6,703 bases of DNA from contig CAZWCZ010000057.1 of assembly GCA_964632165.1 (NCBI GenBank), positions 1 to 6,703 of the forward strand, in the 5' to 3' direction. The notes below the pieces were generated by a model. The model did not search any database. It saw nothing but the letters and a program-made list of their open reading frames with translations, and was not told the DNA's origin. Source of the stretch: SIG299 sp964632165 (GTDB taxonomy: Bacteria > Bacillota > Clostridia > Lachnospirales > Lachnospiraceae). Position numbers and translations under genes: made by a program. Below, one piece after another: positions 1 through 4,781 of the stretch (positions within the stretch are counted from its first letter, which is position 1; each line of letters begins with the position of its first letter).

Positions 1-50
1 CGGACAACTTGATTAAAAGTCAAGTGCTCTACCGACTGAGCTAATATCCC
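1..50 (-). tRNA. tRNA-Lys(TTT), 3' part outside window
   Basis: Read on the minus strand, the 5' end is at 50. A complete acceptor 5' strand, D-arm and anticodon arm are visible. The anticodon stem is CTTGA/TCAAG, and the seven-base loop CTTTTAA carries anticodon TTT at 15-17. The variable loop begins before the window edge and the T-arm is outside. It decodes AAA/AAG. It is the last visible member of the leftward array, 32 nt after tRNA-Gln. Confidence 0.93.
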
Positions 51-63
51 ATATATTATATAA

Positions 64-79
64 GCTGCTTTGTAACAGC
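64..79 (-). repeat. Stem-loop in Gln-Lys tRNA spacer
   Basis: On the minus strand six base pairs can form (GCTGTT with AGCAGC, one U-G wobble) around an ACAA tetraloop. No T tract follows, so it is not a terminator. It is probably a spacer or processing hairpin between tRNA-Gln and tRNA-Lys. It is short, so chance is possible. Confidence 0.4.
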
Positions 80-82
80 AAA

Positions 83-154
83 CTGGGCTAGTTGGATTCG
101 AACCAACGAGTGCAGCAGTCAAAGTGCTGTGCCTTACCGCTTGGCGATAGCCCA
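83..154 (-). tRNA. tRNA-Gln(TTG)
   Basis: A complete 72-nt cloverleaf lies on the minus strand. The acceptor strands TGGGCTA and TAGCCCA pair perfectly, with discriminator G at 83. The anticodon stem CAGCA/TGCTG encloses loop CTTTGAC with TTG at 120-122. The T-arm has GTTGG, loop TTCGAAT and CCAAC. CCA is not encoded. The U1-A72 closing pair is typical of bacterial tRNA-Gln. It decodes CAA, and CAG by wobble. Confidence 0.96.
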
Positions 155-184
155 AAGCATTTTATCATATTGTCATCTCTGTGC

Positions 185-193
185 AATATAACA
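185..193 (-). promoter_or_regulatory. Possible extended -10 for Gln-Lys tRNA sub-operon
   Basis: On the minus strand TGT followed by TATATT forms an extended -10 (TGnTATAAT-like) directly after the hairpin at 196-218. A start near 178 would leave a leader of about 24 nt before tRNA-Gln. The -35 position (208-213) matches only 3 of 6 bases. Its placement just after an apparent terminator would let Gln-Lys be transcribed separately. This is tentative. Confidence 0.3.
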
Positions 194-218
194 AAAAAGT
201 GCCACGCCGTGACACTTT
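193..218 (-). terminator. Apparent intrinsic terminator between tRNA-His and tRNA-Gln
   Basis: The minus-strand RNA forms a 10-bp stem between 209-218 and 196-205 with loop GGC. The one pair that is mismatched on the plus strand (202/212) becomes a G-U wobble on the minus strand. Six T residues (193-198) run from the end of the stem, followed by GTTATA. This is the classic layout of a Rho-independent terminator acting leftward, inside the tRNA array. It could also be only partly effective, or act as a processing hairpin. Confidence 0.65.
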
Positions 219-222
219 GCAG

Positions 223-297
223 GGTGGATACAGGGATTCGAACCCTGGGCCTCCAGAGCCACAATCTGGCGCGCTAACCAGCTGCGCTATATCCACC
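223..297 (-). tRNA. tRNA-His(GTG)
   Basis: The minus-strand cloverleaf has an acceptor stem GTGGATA/TATCCAC. The anticodon stem CCAGA/TCTGG encloses loop TTGTGGC with GTG at 260-262. The base at 297 supplies the extra 5' G (G-1), opposite C73 at 223. This pair is the known identity element for histidyl-tRNA synthetase and is genomically encoded here. The T-arm is CAGGG, TTCGAAT, CCCTG. No CCA is encoded. Confidence 0.96.
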
Positions 298-321
298 ACA
301 GTATTGACTGCCTAAGCAGAA

Positions 322-395
<74 letters not shown>

Positions 396-400
396 ACATC

Positions 401-421
401 TCTAAACATCTGCTGTTTAGA
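401..421 (-). repeat. Stem-loop in Gly-Arg tRNA spacer
   Basis: A perfect 8-bp inverted repeat (TCTAAACA at 401-408, TGTTTAGA at 414-421) with a 5-nt loop fills most of the 28-nt spacer between tRNA-Gly and tRNA-Arg. No T tract follows in the leftward direction, so a role in spacing or processing fits better than termination. Confidence 0.6.
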
Positions 422-423
422 AA

Positions 424-494
424 AGCGGGTGATGGGAATCGAACCCACGTATCTAGCTTGGAAGGCTAGTGTTCTACCATTGAACTACACCCGC
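424..494 (-). tRNA. tRNA-Gly(TCC)
   Basis: A 71-nt cloverleaf lies on the minus strand. The acceptor GCGGGTG pairs with the 3' strand encoded at 425-431; the discriminator is T at 424. The anticodon stem CTAGC/GCTAG encloses loop CTTCCAA with TCC at 460-462, decoding GGA and GGG. The T-loop is TTCGATT. No CCA is encoded. Confidence 0.96.
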
Positions 495-520
495 ATGTTA
501 ATATTTTATGAAATTTTAAG

Positions 521-595
521 TCGGGGTGACAGGATTCGAACCTGCGACCTCCTGATCCCAAATCAGGCACTCTAGCCAAACTGAGCCACACCCCG
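521..595 (-). tRNA. tRNA-Pro(TGG), first gene of the left array
   Basis: A 75-nt cloverleaf lies on the minus strand. The acceptor is CGGGGTG/CACCCCG with discriminator A at 521. The C1-G72 closing pair is usual for bacterial tRNA-Pro. The anticodon stem CCTGA/TCAGG encloses loop TTTGGGA with TGG at 558-560. It is promoter-proximal: the sigma-A-type promoter lies about 50 nt upstream. No CCA is encoded. Confidence 0.96.
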
Positions 596-644
596 GTCTC
601 GCCTGCCACTCAGAAATTTTCGTTCTCTCTGTGACGCAAGATGA

Positions 645-673
645 ATTATATACGATGCAGAAAAAAAAGTCAA
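645..673 (-). promoter_or_regulatory. Strong sigma-A-type promoter of the left tRNA operon
   Basis: On the minus strand TTGACT (668-673) and a perfect TATAAT (645-650) are separated by exactly 17 nt. Transcription would start near 638, giving a leader of about 40 nt before tRNA-Pro. The roughly 45 nt upstream of the -35 (676-722) is almost pure A/T with repeated A runs, resembling an UP element of the kind that stimulates stable-RNA promoters. Confidence 0.85.
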
Positions 674-675
674 CA

Positions 676-722
676 CCTTTTTTAAATTTTTTTAAATTTT
701 TTAATTGTTTTAATTATTTACA
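676..722. promoter_or_regulatory. A/T-only tract between phosphoesterase stop and tRNA promoter
   Basis: The sequence is nearly devoid of G and C, with three runs of six or seven T on the plus strand spaced by AAA. It sits immediately upstream of the tRNA -35 box and immediately downstream of the phosphoesterase stop codon. No GC-containing hairpin is present, so no classical terminator separates the two units. It is best read as an UP-like element. Confidence 0.5.
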
Positions 723-1205
723 TTATTCTACATGTTTTAGTTCCGTTTCTATTTTTTCTCCCTGGACATGCAACACCATATAAGTAGGGACCGAACGTTC
801 CTGACGCGGAAGTGAAAGGCTCCCTGGGTTTAAAACAAGTACACCGTCGATCTCCTTGCAGAATGGTACATGGGTATGTCCGAACAAAGCTACCGATGCT
901 CCCTTTTCTTTTGCAGTTTTTGCTAAAAGCGACTGATATGCATTCACATAATATTGATGTCCGTGGGTCATGAAAAATCGTATGTCCTCAATCTTAGGCA
1001 GACGTTCTGCCGGAAGATCCGAATAAAAATCATTATTTCCTGCAACAAATGCACACGGACATTCTGCCAATACTTCGATATAATCCGCATCTTTTCCAAC
1101 ATCCCCGAGATGAAAAAGATAATCCAACGGTTTTTCTTTCGGCAAAATCTTCTCAAGATTTTTTGTTCTTCCATGCGTATCACTGATCACAAGTATCTTC
1201 TTCAC
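723..1205 (-). CDS. yfcE: YfcE/YsnB-family metallophosphoesterase
   Basis: This is a 160-residue cytoplasmic phosphoesterase of the calcineurin-like superfamily, YfcE/MJ0936 group. Members are metal-dependent (often Mn) phosphodiesterases active on model substrates; the physiological substrate is not established. All metal-binding blocks are present in order: D9 and H11 in SDTHG, D35 in HLGDV, N58 in GNND (56-59), H81 in THGH, and H110 and H112 in GHTH (109-112), followed by NPGS at 126-129. Length is normal for the family and there is no signal peptide. The start is GTG at 1203-1205. A strong site, AAGGAAGG at 1213-1220, lies 7 nt upstream and overlaps the first base of the rdgB stop codon, so the two genes are co-transcribed and probably translationally coupled. 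The rdgB-phosphoesterase order matches ysnA-ysnB of Bacillus subtilis. No terminator is seen before the tRNA promoter. Confidence 0.93.
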   Translation of the reverse strand: MKKILVISDTHGRTKNLEKILPKEKPLDYLFHLGDVGKDADYIEVLAECPCAFVAGNNDFYSDLPAERLPKIEDIRFFMTHGHQYYVNAYQSLLAKTAKEKGASVALFGHTHVPFCKEIDGVLVLNPGSLSLPRQERSVPTYMVLHVQGEKIETELKHVE

Positions 1206-1219
1206 AAAATTACCTTCCT

Positions 1220-1819
1220 TTATGCTTTATCAGACGCAAGAAGCACTTCCTTTATCTTCTGAAGAGCCTTTGCCCTATGACTGATCTTATTTTTTTCTTC
1301 CATCGATAATTCTGCCGTTGTTTTCCCATACTCCGGCACCATAAAAATCGGATCATAACCAAATCCGTTTTTTCCTCTGCTCTCATAACCGATATAGCCC
1401 TCTATCGTTCCGCGTCTTGTTACAGCAGTTCCATCCGGATATGCCAAGGCAATGGCACAGACAAAGCGTGCACTGCGTTGTTCTTCCGGAACTCCCTCCA
1501 TCCTGTCTATCAGATACCGGTTTTTAATCTCGTAACTTGTATCTTCGCCTAAAAATCTGGCAGAATAAATTCCCGGTGCTTTATCCAGATAATCCACTTC
1601 AAGACCGGAGTCATCTGCCAATACAGGCACTCCGGTCAAGGTTGCTATGGCAGATGCTTTAATGATCGCATTTTCTTCAAATGTAGTCCCATTTTCCTCT
1701 ATCGGTACAGAAATCCCGGCTTCTTTCAACGAAATCACTTCATACCCGGTGTCTTTCATGATTTCCCGTATTTCTCGCATCTTTCCCTCATTTGAAGTTG
1801 CAAATATCATCCTTTTCAT
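1220..1819 (-). CDS. rdgB: RdgB/HAM1 XTP/dITP pyrophosphatase
   Basis: This 199-residue enzyme hydrolyses non-canonical purine triphosphates (dITP, ITP, XTP) to monophosphate and pyrophosphate, keeping deaminated purines out of DNA and RNA. It acts in the cytoplasm, normally as a Mg-dependent dimer. Family motifs are complete: TSNEGK at 8-13, TFEENA at 46-51, the catalytic and metal-binding DDSGLEV at 69-75, PGIYSAR at 82-88, GFGYDPIF at 152-159 and KISHRAKAL at 178-186. Length matches the family. The ATG at 1819 is chosen because AGAGG lies 7 nt upstream and homologues begin with this M-K-x-x-x-x-A-T-S-N pattern. An ATG at 1861 would add 14 non-conserved residues and lies at the predicted promoter. 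It is the first gene of an operon with the phosphoesterase downstream. In B. subtilis rph precedes this pair; here it does not. Confidence 0.95.
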   Translation of the reverse strand: MKRMIFATSNEGKMREIREIMKDTGYEVISLKEAGISVPIEENGTTFEENAIIKASAIATLTGVPVLADDSGLEVDYLDKAPGIYSARFLGEDTSYEIKNRYLIDRMEGVPEEQRSARFVCAIALAYPDGTAVTRRGTIEGYIGYESRGKNGFGYDPIFMVPEYGKTTAELSMEEKNKISHRAKALQKIKEVLLASDKA

Positions 1820-1826
1820 ACTTTCG

Positions 1827-1831
1827 CCTCT
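1827..1831 (-). promoter_or_regulatory. Ribosome binding site fixing the rdgB start
   Basis: AGAGG on the minus strand ends 7 nt before the ATG at 1819. No comparable site precedes the in-frame ATG at 1861, so the shorter 199-residue form is preferred. Confidence 0.75.
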
Positions 1832-1852
1832 TTCTGTCTTCTCTACAGTTTC

Positions 1853-1881
1853 AGTATACACAAACCCTGCTCTTTCGACAA
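1853..1881 (-). promoter_or_regulatory. Predicted promoter of the rdgB-phosphoesterase operon
   Basis: On the minus strand TTGTCG (1876-1881) and TATACT (1853-1858) are spaced by 17 nt. The start would be near 1846, giving a leader of about 27 nt. The -35 matches only 3 of 6 consensus bases, so strength is probably moderate. It is arranged back-to-back with the hydrolase promoter. Confidence 0.5.
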
Positions 1882-1925
1882 CCTGAAATTTTATTCTTAT
1901 TTTCCTTTTTTCCCTGGTTTTCCTA

Positions 1926-1934
1926 TGTTATACT
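1926..1934 (+). promoter_or_regulatory. Extended -10 promoter of the alpha/beta hydrolase
   Basis: TGT plus TATACT (1929-1934) forms an extended -10 element. The -35 position (about 1906-1911) is a T run without consensus, which is typical when an extended -10 carries recognition. The start would be near 1941, leaving a 25-nt leader that includes the ribosome site. Confidence 0.5.
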
Positions 1935-1950
1935 ATTGATAATACAACGA

Positions 1951-1958
1951 AAGGAAGG
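1951..1958 (+). promoter_or_regulatory. Ribosome binding site fixing the hydrolase start
   Basis: AAGGAAGG lies 7 nt before the ATG at 1966. The open frame extends upstream to 1792, but that extension crosses the rdgB start and both predicted promoters and encodes nothing family-like. The ATG at 1966 is therefore the start. Confidence 0.85.
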
Positions 1959-1965
1959 AATCAAC

Positions 1966-2901
1966 ATGAACTCTTCTTTTACCATTTTAGAACAAGCCGA
2001 CGGTCATAAGACAAAACTTTACTGTCTTCCTGCAGAAACCTCTATTGCCGGCAGTGTTCTCATCCTGCACGGTATGGCAGAATATTGTGACCGCTATGAA
2101 GCCTTCGCTCATACATTAAGCAAAGCCGGATATGATGTGTATCTTTATGATCATCGTGGGCATGGTCCTGACTGCACCCCGGACGAACTCGGATTTTTTG
2201 CAAAAACCGGTGGAGCAGAACTTGTGATTGAAGATGCCATCGCTGTATGCCGTCATATCAAAGAGCAGGGCAACGGCAAAAAATTTGCTGTTTTAGGCCA
2301 TAGTATGGGATCTTTGATCCTTCGGAACGTGATCACCCGTTATGACTGTATGGATTGTGCCATTGTCTGCGGTTCTACCATGCCCGGCACTCTCCTTGTT
2401 CATAGCGGAAGTTTTCTTGCAGATCTGTTATGCCTTCTGCAAGGTTCCAAACACCGTTCCTCTTTTTTAGATTCCATGATGTTTGGCAGCAAAAATTACC
2501 GCAGCCTTTGTACAAGAACTTCTTTTGACTGGCTGACCCGTGAAGAATCTGTTGTAGATTGGTATATTCAGGATCCCTATTGTGGTTTTTTGTGTACTGC
2601 CTCCATGTACCGTGATCTTTTGTTTTTTACCAAAAAGTCCGGAAACAAAAAGAACATTGCAAAGACAAGAAAAGATCTTCCGCTTTTCTTCATCGCAGGG
2701 GAAAAAGACCCTGTAGGAGGCTATGGCACCCAGATTCGGAAACTTTTTCATACCTTTGAGAAGTCAGGCTTTTCCGATATTTCCCTTATGCTCTATCCTG
2801 AAGCCCGCCATGAACTTCTGAACGAAACCAATAAAGAAGAAATTATAAAAGATATCCTTTTGTTTCTGCAGAACCATCCGGGCTCAAACGGGCATTCGTG
2901 A
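1966..2901 (+). CDS. Alpha/beta hydrolase, monoacylglycerol lipase/lysophospholipase type
   Basis: This is a 311-residue cytosolic serine hydrolase of the Hydrolase_4 (serine aminopeptidase S33, PldB-like) family. Relatives cleave lysophospholipids or monoacylglycerols; the actual substrate here is unknown. Visible motifs are the oxyanion-hole segment LHGMAEY at 34-40, YDHRGHG at 61-67, the nucleophile elbow GHSMG with S113, acid D248 in GEKDPVG, and catalytic H282 in ARHELLNE. Residues from about 136 to 235 form the variable lid between the core strands. There is no signal peptide or membrane helix. It is unusual in having 11 cysteines, three of them clustered at 128-135. It is a single-gene unit: divergent promoter upstream from rdgB, and a terminator shared with the convergent methyltransferase downstream. 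The family call is firm, the substrate is not. Lipase, esterase or thioesterase activities remain possible. Confidence 0.9.
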   Translation: MNSSFTILEQADGHKTKLYCLPAETSIAGSVLILHGMAEYCDRYEAFAHTLSKAGYDVYLYDHRGHGPDCTPDELGFFAKTGGAELVIEDAIAVCRHIKEQGNGKKFAVLGHSMGSLILRNVITRYDCMDCAIVCGSTMPGTLLVHSGSFLADLLCLLQGSKHRSSFLDSMMFGSKNYRSLCTRTSFDWLTREESVVDWYIQDPYCGFLCTASMYRDLLFFTKKSGNKKNIAKTRKDLPLFFIAGEKDPVGGYGTQIRKLFHTFEKSGFSDISLMLYPEARHELLNETNKEEIIKDILLFLQNHPGSNGHS

Positions 2902-2927
2902 TCCGCATCTGCTGTCTGTTTTATTTT

Positions 2928-2997
2928 AAAAAAAAGCAACCCGGTCGGGACAGCCAGGATCTTCCTGGTTTTTCGCGTTCGGGTTGCTTCGGTTTTA
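2928..2997. terminator. Nested hairpin terminator between convergent genes
   Basis: An outer perfect 10-bp stem pairs AAGCAACCCG (2934-2943) with CGGGTTGCTT (2980-2989). Inside it a second hairpin pairs CCAGGA (2954-2959) with TCCTGG (2963-2968) over a 3-nt loop. In the leftward direction the outer stem runs into an unbroken T tract (complement of 2928-2935), so it should be a strong terminator for the methyltransferase, whose stop codon touches the structure. Rightward, only TTCGGTTTTATT follows, so termination of the hydrolase is likely weaker. Confidence 0.85.
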
Positions 2998-4167
2998 TTC
3001 TCTGTCTGATTCCGCCCTTTTTTCCACGACTTTTCTCGGCGGTTTCGGTCCCATGAACTGATACAGGTATGTTTTTAACATACCATTATAGATCTTTCGG
3101 TTTTTATCTGCTTTTCTTCCGATATACGTCTGGGCATCTTCATAACTTGTGATCACATAAAATGACCAACTGTCCAAACGTCGGAATGCTTCCCCTATTT
3201 CGCGATACAATGCAGGCATTGCTGCTTTTTCTTCTAATCTTTCACCGTATGGCGGATTTGTTATGATGAATCCATACTTTTTAGGATGGTTCAGCTGACT
3301 GACCGGACGCTGTTGAAAATGGATGTGGGAATCCACTCCGGCCATTTTAGCGTTCTGTCGTGCAGCCTTTATGATCTCTCCATCCAGATCATATCCCTGG
3401 ATATTCAGCTGCACATCCGTACGGATTTTGGATCTTGCTTCTTCCACTGCTGCCGGCCAAAGCTTTTTCGGAATATTGTTCCATGTCTGGGCAAGAAACT
3501 CCCGGTTCATTCCGGGTGCAATGTTTGCACCTATCATTGCTGCTTCGATCGGTATGGTTCCACTGCCGCAGAACGGATCGACCAAAATACGATCTTTATT
3601 CCACGGAGACAGCAATATCAATGCGGCCGCCAAAGTCTCTGTAATCGGTGCCTTGCTGGTCAATTTTCGGTATCCACGCTTATGAAGTGACTCTCCTGAC
3701 GTATCAATGCCTACCGTAACCTCATCTTTTAAAATGGAAACCCTTACCGGATACTGTGCGCCTGTCTCTGAAAACCAATCCTTGTTATACTGCTGCTTCA
3801 TCCGCTCTACCATTGCTTTTTTCATGATAGACTGGATGTCTGACGGACTGAACAGTTTACTCTTCACAGAATTTGCTTTGGTTACCCAAAACTTCCCGTC
3901 TTCCGGAATTATTGTTTCCCAAGGAATCGCTTTTGTATTTTGGAACAACTCTTCAAAAGTTTCTGCATGAAAACTTCCGACTTTCCAAAGGACTCGTTCT
4001 GTTGTCCGCAAAAATACGTTTGCCCTTGCAAATGCTGTCACGTCTCCGACAAACGTCACTTTTCCATCTTCTACCTGCACTATTTCATATCCCAAGTCCA
4101 AAATTTCCTGTTTTAATACTGTCTCTAATCCAAAATGGCAAGGACAGACAAATTCGTATTGCTCCAT
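2995..4167 (-). CDS. ypsC: THUMP-domain class I SAM-dependent RNA methyltransferase (YpsC/RlmL-N type)
   Basis: This is a 390-residue protein matching B. subtilis YpsC and the N-terminal half of E. coli RlmL, which makes m2G2445 in 23S rRNA. A guanine-N2 methyltransferase acting on large-subunit rRNA is the likely role, but the exact site is inferred. The N-terminal part (about 1-60) is ferredoxin-like, a THUMP RNA-binding domain covers about 65-155, and the LHKRGYR linker motif is at 161-167. The Rossmann methyltransferase domain follows, with SAM-binding motif I DPFCGSGT at 197-204, the acidic motif II region GYDLD at 258-262, and catalytic motif IV NPPYGERL at 304-311. The NPPY motif is the signature of amino-group methyltransferases. 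The ATG at 4167 has GGAG 6 nt upstream. The gene has its own promoter and a strong terminator right after its stop, so it is probably expressed alone, with possible read-through from the rhodanese. Confidence 0.92.
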   Translation of the reverse strand: MEQYEFVCPCHFGLETVLKQEILDLGYEIVQVEDGKVTFVGDVTAFARANVFLRTTERVLWKVGSFHAETFEELFQNTKAIPWETIIPEDGKFWVTKANSVKSKLFSPSDIQSIMKKAMVERMKQQYNKDWFSETGAQYPVRVSILKDEVTVGIDTSGESLHKRGYRKLTSKAPITETLAAALILLSPWNKDRILVDPFCGSGTIPIEAAMIGANIAPGMNREFLAQTWNNIPKKLWPAAVEEARSKIRTDVQLNIQGYDLDGEIIKAARQNAKMAGVDSHIHFQQRPVSQLNHPKKYGFIITNPPYGERLEEKAAMPALYREIGEAFRRLDSWSFYVITSYEDAQTYIGRKADKNRKIYNGMLKTYLYQFMGPKPPRKVVEKRAESDRE

Positions 4168-4218
4168 ACTGTTCTCCGCTTTCTTTAAAATCTCTTCTGC
4201 ATTTTTCTTTGTTCTTTT

Positions 4219-4247
4219 ATTGTAGCTATTTTTTCAGATTCCGTCAA
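4219..4247 (-). promoter_or_regulatory. Promoter of the RNA methyltransferase gene
   Basis: On the minus strand TTGACG (4242-4247) and TACAAT (4219-4224) are separated by exactly 17 nt, each matching 5 of 6 consensus bases. The -35 box overlaps the rhodanese stop codon (4244-4246). The start would be near 4212, giving a leader of about 45 nt. No terminator separates the two genes. Confidence 0.7.
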
Positions 4248-4579
4248 TGAGAAGTTACTAACGGGCCGTGGTAATCCTTCAATCCCCCATGCACATTTTT
4301 AACCGCAAACCCAAGACGATATAAATCTCTTGCCGCCAGGAGACTTGTATTTCCTCTGTCACAATAAAGGATCAGTTCCTTCCGTTCTCCGCTTTCTCCG
4401 TCTGTTGCAAGCTGACGTATCTCTCCCATTCGCTTTTTCATTTCATCATACGGAATATTTACCGCTCCCGGAATATGCCCACGCAGATATTCTTCTTTTG
4501 TCCTGACGTCAATCAGACTGCCCTTTTTGTGTCCCCGATACCGAAAAATATCATCTGCCCTTATCGTTTCAAAACGCAT
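4244..4579 (-). CDS. Single-domain rhodanese-like sulfurtransferase
   Basis: This is a 111-residue protein made of one rhodanese domain (GlpE/PspE size class) and lacking the inactive N-terminal domain of tandem rhodaneses. Such proteins carry a persulfide on an active-site cysteine and transfer sulfur to thiols, cyanide or protein acceptors; the acceptor here is unknown. Family features are SLIDVRTKEEY at 21-31, RGHIPGAVNIP at 33-43, the active-site loop CDRGNTS at 73-79 with nucleophile C73, and NVHGGLKDY at 95-103. The loop residues suggest sulfur rather than arsenate or phosphate chemistry. There is no signal peptide, so it is cytosolic. The start at 4579 is supported by GGGAGG (4587-4592) 7 nt upstream. 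It lies 76 nt upstream of the methyltransferase on the same strand, in which a separate promoter is embedded, so any operon link is partial. It is divergent from the ABC-F gene. Confidence 0.9.
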   Translation of the reverse strand: MRFETIRADDIFRYRGHKKGSLIDVRTKEEYLRGHIPGAVNIPYDEMKKRMGEIRQLATDGESGERKELILYCDRGNTSLLAARDLYRLGFAVKNVHGGLKDYHGPLVTSH

Positions 4580-4611
4580 AGCAATTCCTCCCGCAATTTT
4601 CTCCTTTTATT

Positions 4612-4640
4612 AATATATTCCTTCTCTTTCAAAATGTCAG
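4612..4640 (-). promoter_or_regulatory. Predicted promoter of the rhodanese gene
   Basis: On the minus strand CTGACA (4635-4640) and TATATT (4612-4617) are spaced by 17 nt, each with 5 of 6 consensus matches. The start would be near 4605, giving a leader of about 25 nt carrying the GGGAGG ribosome site. Confidence 0.55.
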
Positions 4641-4681
4641 ACCTGCTAAGATCTGTTTTAGTCTTTTCTTTGAAGTCTCTC

Positions 4682-4711
4682 TTGCCAAATCCTCCGCACT
4701 TCCTTTATAAT
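4682..4711 (+). promoter_or_regulatory. Predicted promoter of the ABC-F gene
   Basis: TTGCCA (4682-4687) and a perfect TATAAT (4706-4711) are spaced by 18 nt. The start would be near 4718, leaving a leader of about 64 nt before the ATG at 4782. This promoter and that of the rhodanese are back-to-back, with 41 nt between their -35 boxes. Confidence 0.65.
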
Positions 4712-4718
4712 AGAGTAC

Positions 4719-4743
4719 GCGTGCCGTAGAAACTTCGACATGC
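4719..4743 (+). promoter_or_regulatory. Possible 5'-terminal stem-loop in ABC-F leader
   Basis: GCGTGCCG (4719-4726) can pair with CGACATGC (4736-4743), with one G-U and one C-A mismatch, around a 9-nt loop. If transcription starts near 4718 the hairpin would be at the very 5' end of the mRNA, where such structures can slow decay. It does not cover the ribosome site and has no T tract. Confidence 0.35.
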
Positions 4744-4771
4744 CAATACTAAAAAGAATATTACTGAGAAT

Positions 4772-4775
4772 GGAG
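4772..4775 (+). promoter_or_regulatory. Ribosome binding site fixing the ABC-F start
   Basis: GGAG lies 6 nt before the ATG at 4782. In-frame ATGs at 4740 and 4770 have no comparable upstream site and would add 14 or 4 residues absent from the usual ABC-F N-terminus. Confidence 0.75.
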
Positions 4776-4781
4776 AATTCT

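Noticed and set aside
55..60. TATAAT on the minus strand before tRNA-Lys
   Set aside because: There is no -35 at 16-18 nt spacing and the start would fall at the mature tRNA end; likely chance in an A/T-rich spacer.
159..169. TGATAAAAT and TATGAT as -10 boxes for tRNA-Gln
   Set aside because: They would start transcription within or only about 3 nt before the mature tRNA 5' end, and the -35 matches are poor.
92..277. Short open frame across tRNA-Gln and tRNA-His
   Set aside because: It is the reverse strand of tRNA genes with no ribosome site.
1820..1861. 14-residue upstream extension of RdgB
   Set aside because: It overlaps the predicted -10 region, is not conserved in kind, and AGAGG before 1819 fits the family N-terminus.
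1792..1965. 58-residue in-frame upstream extension of the alpha/beta hydrolase
   Set aside because: It overlaps the rdgB start and both divergent promoters, has no ribosome site, and is not hydrolase-like. AAGGAAGG before 1966 marks the real start.
2928..2997. Riboswitch-like reading of the nested structure
   Set aside because: It lies downstream of stop codons on both strands, not in a leader, and has a terminator T tract, so a terminator explains it.
3286..4250. Several plus-strand open frames opposite the RNA methyltransferase
   Set aside because: They are antisense to a gene with complete family motifs, have no good ribosome sites, and are rich in Ser, Leu and Cys as expected of antisense shadows.
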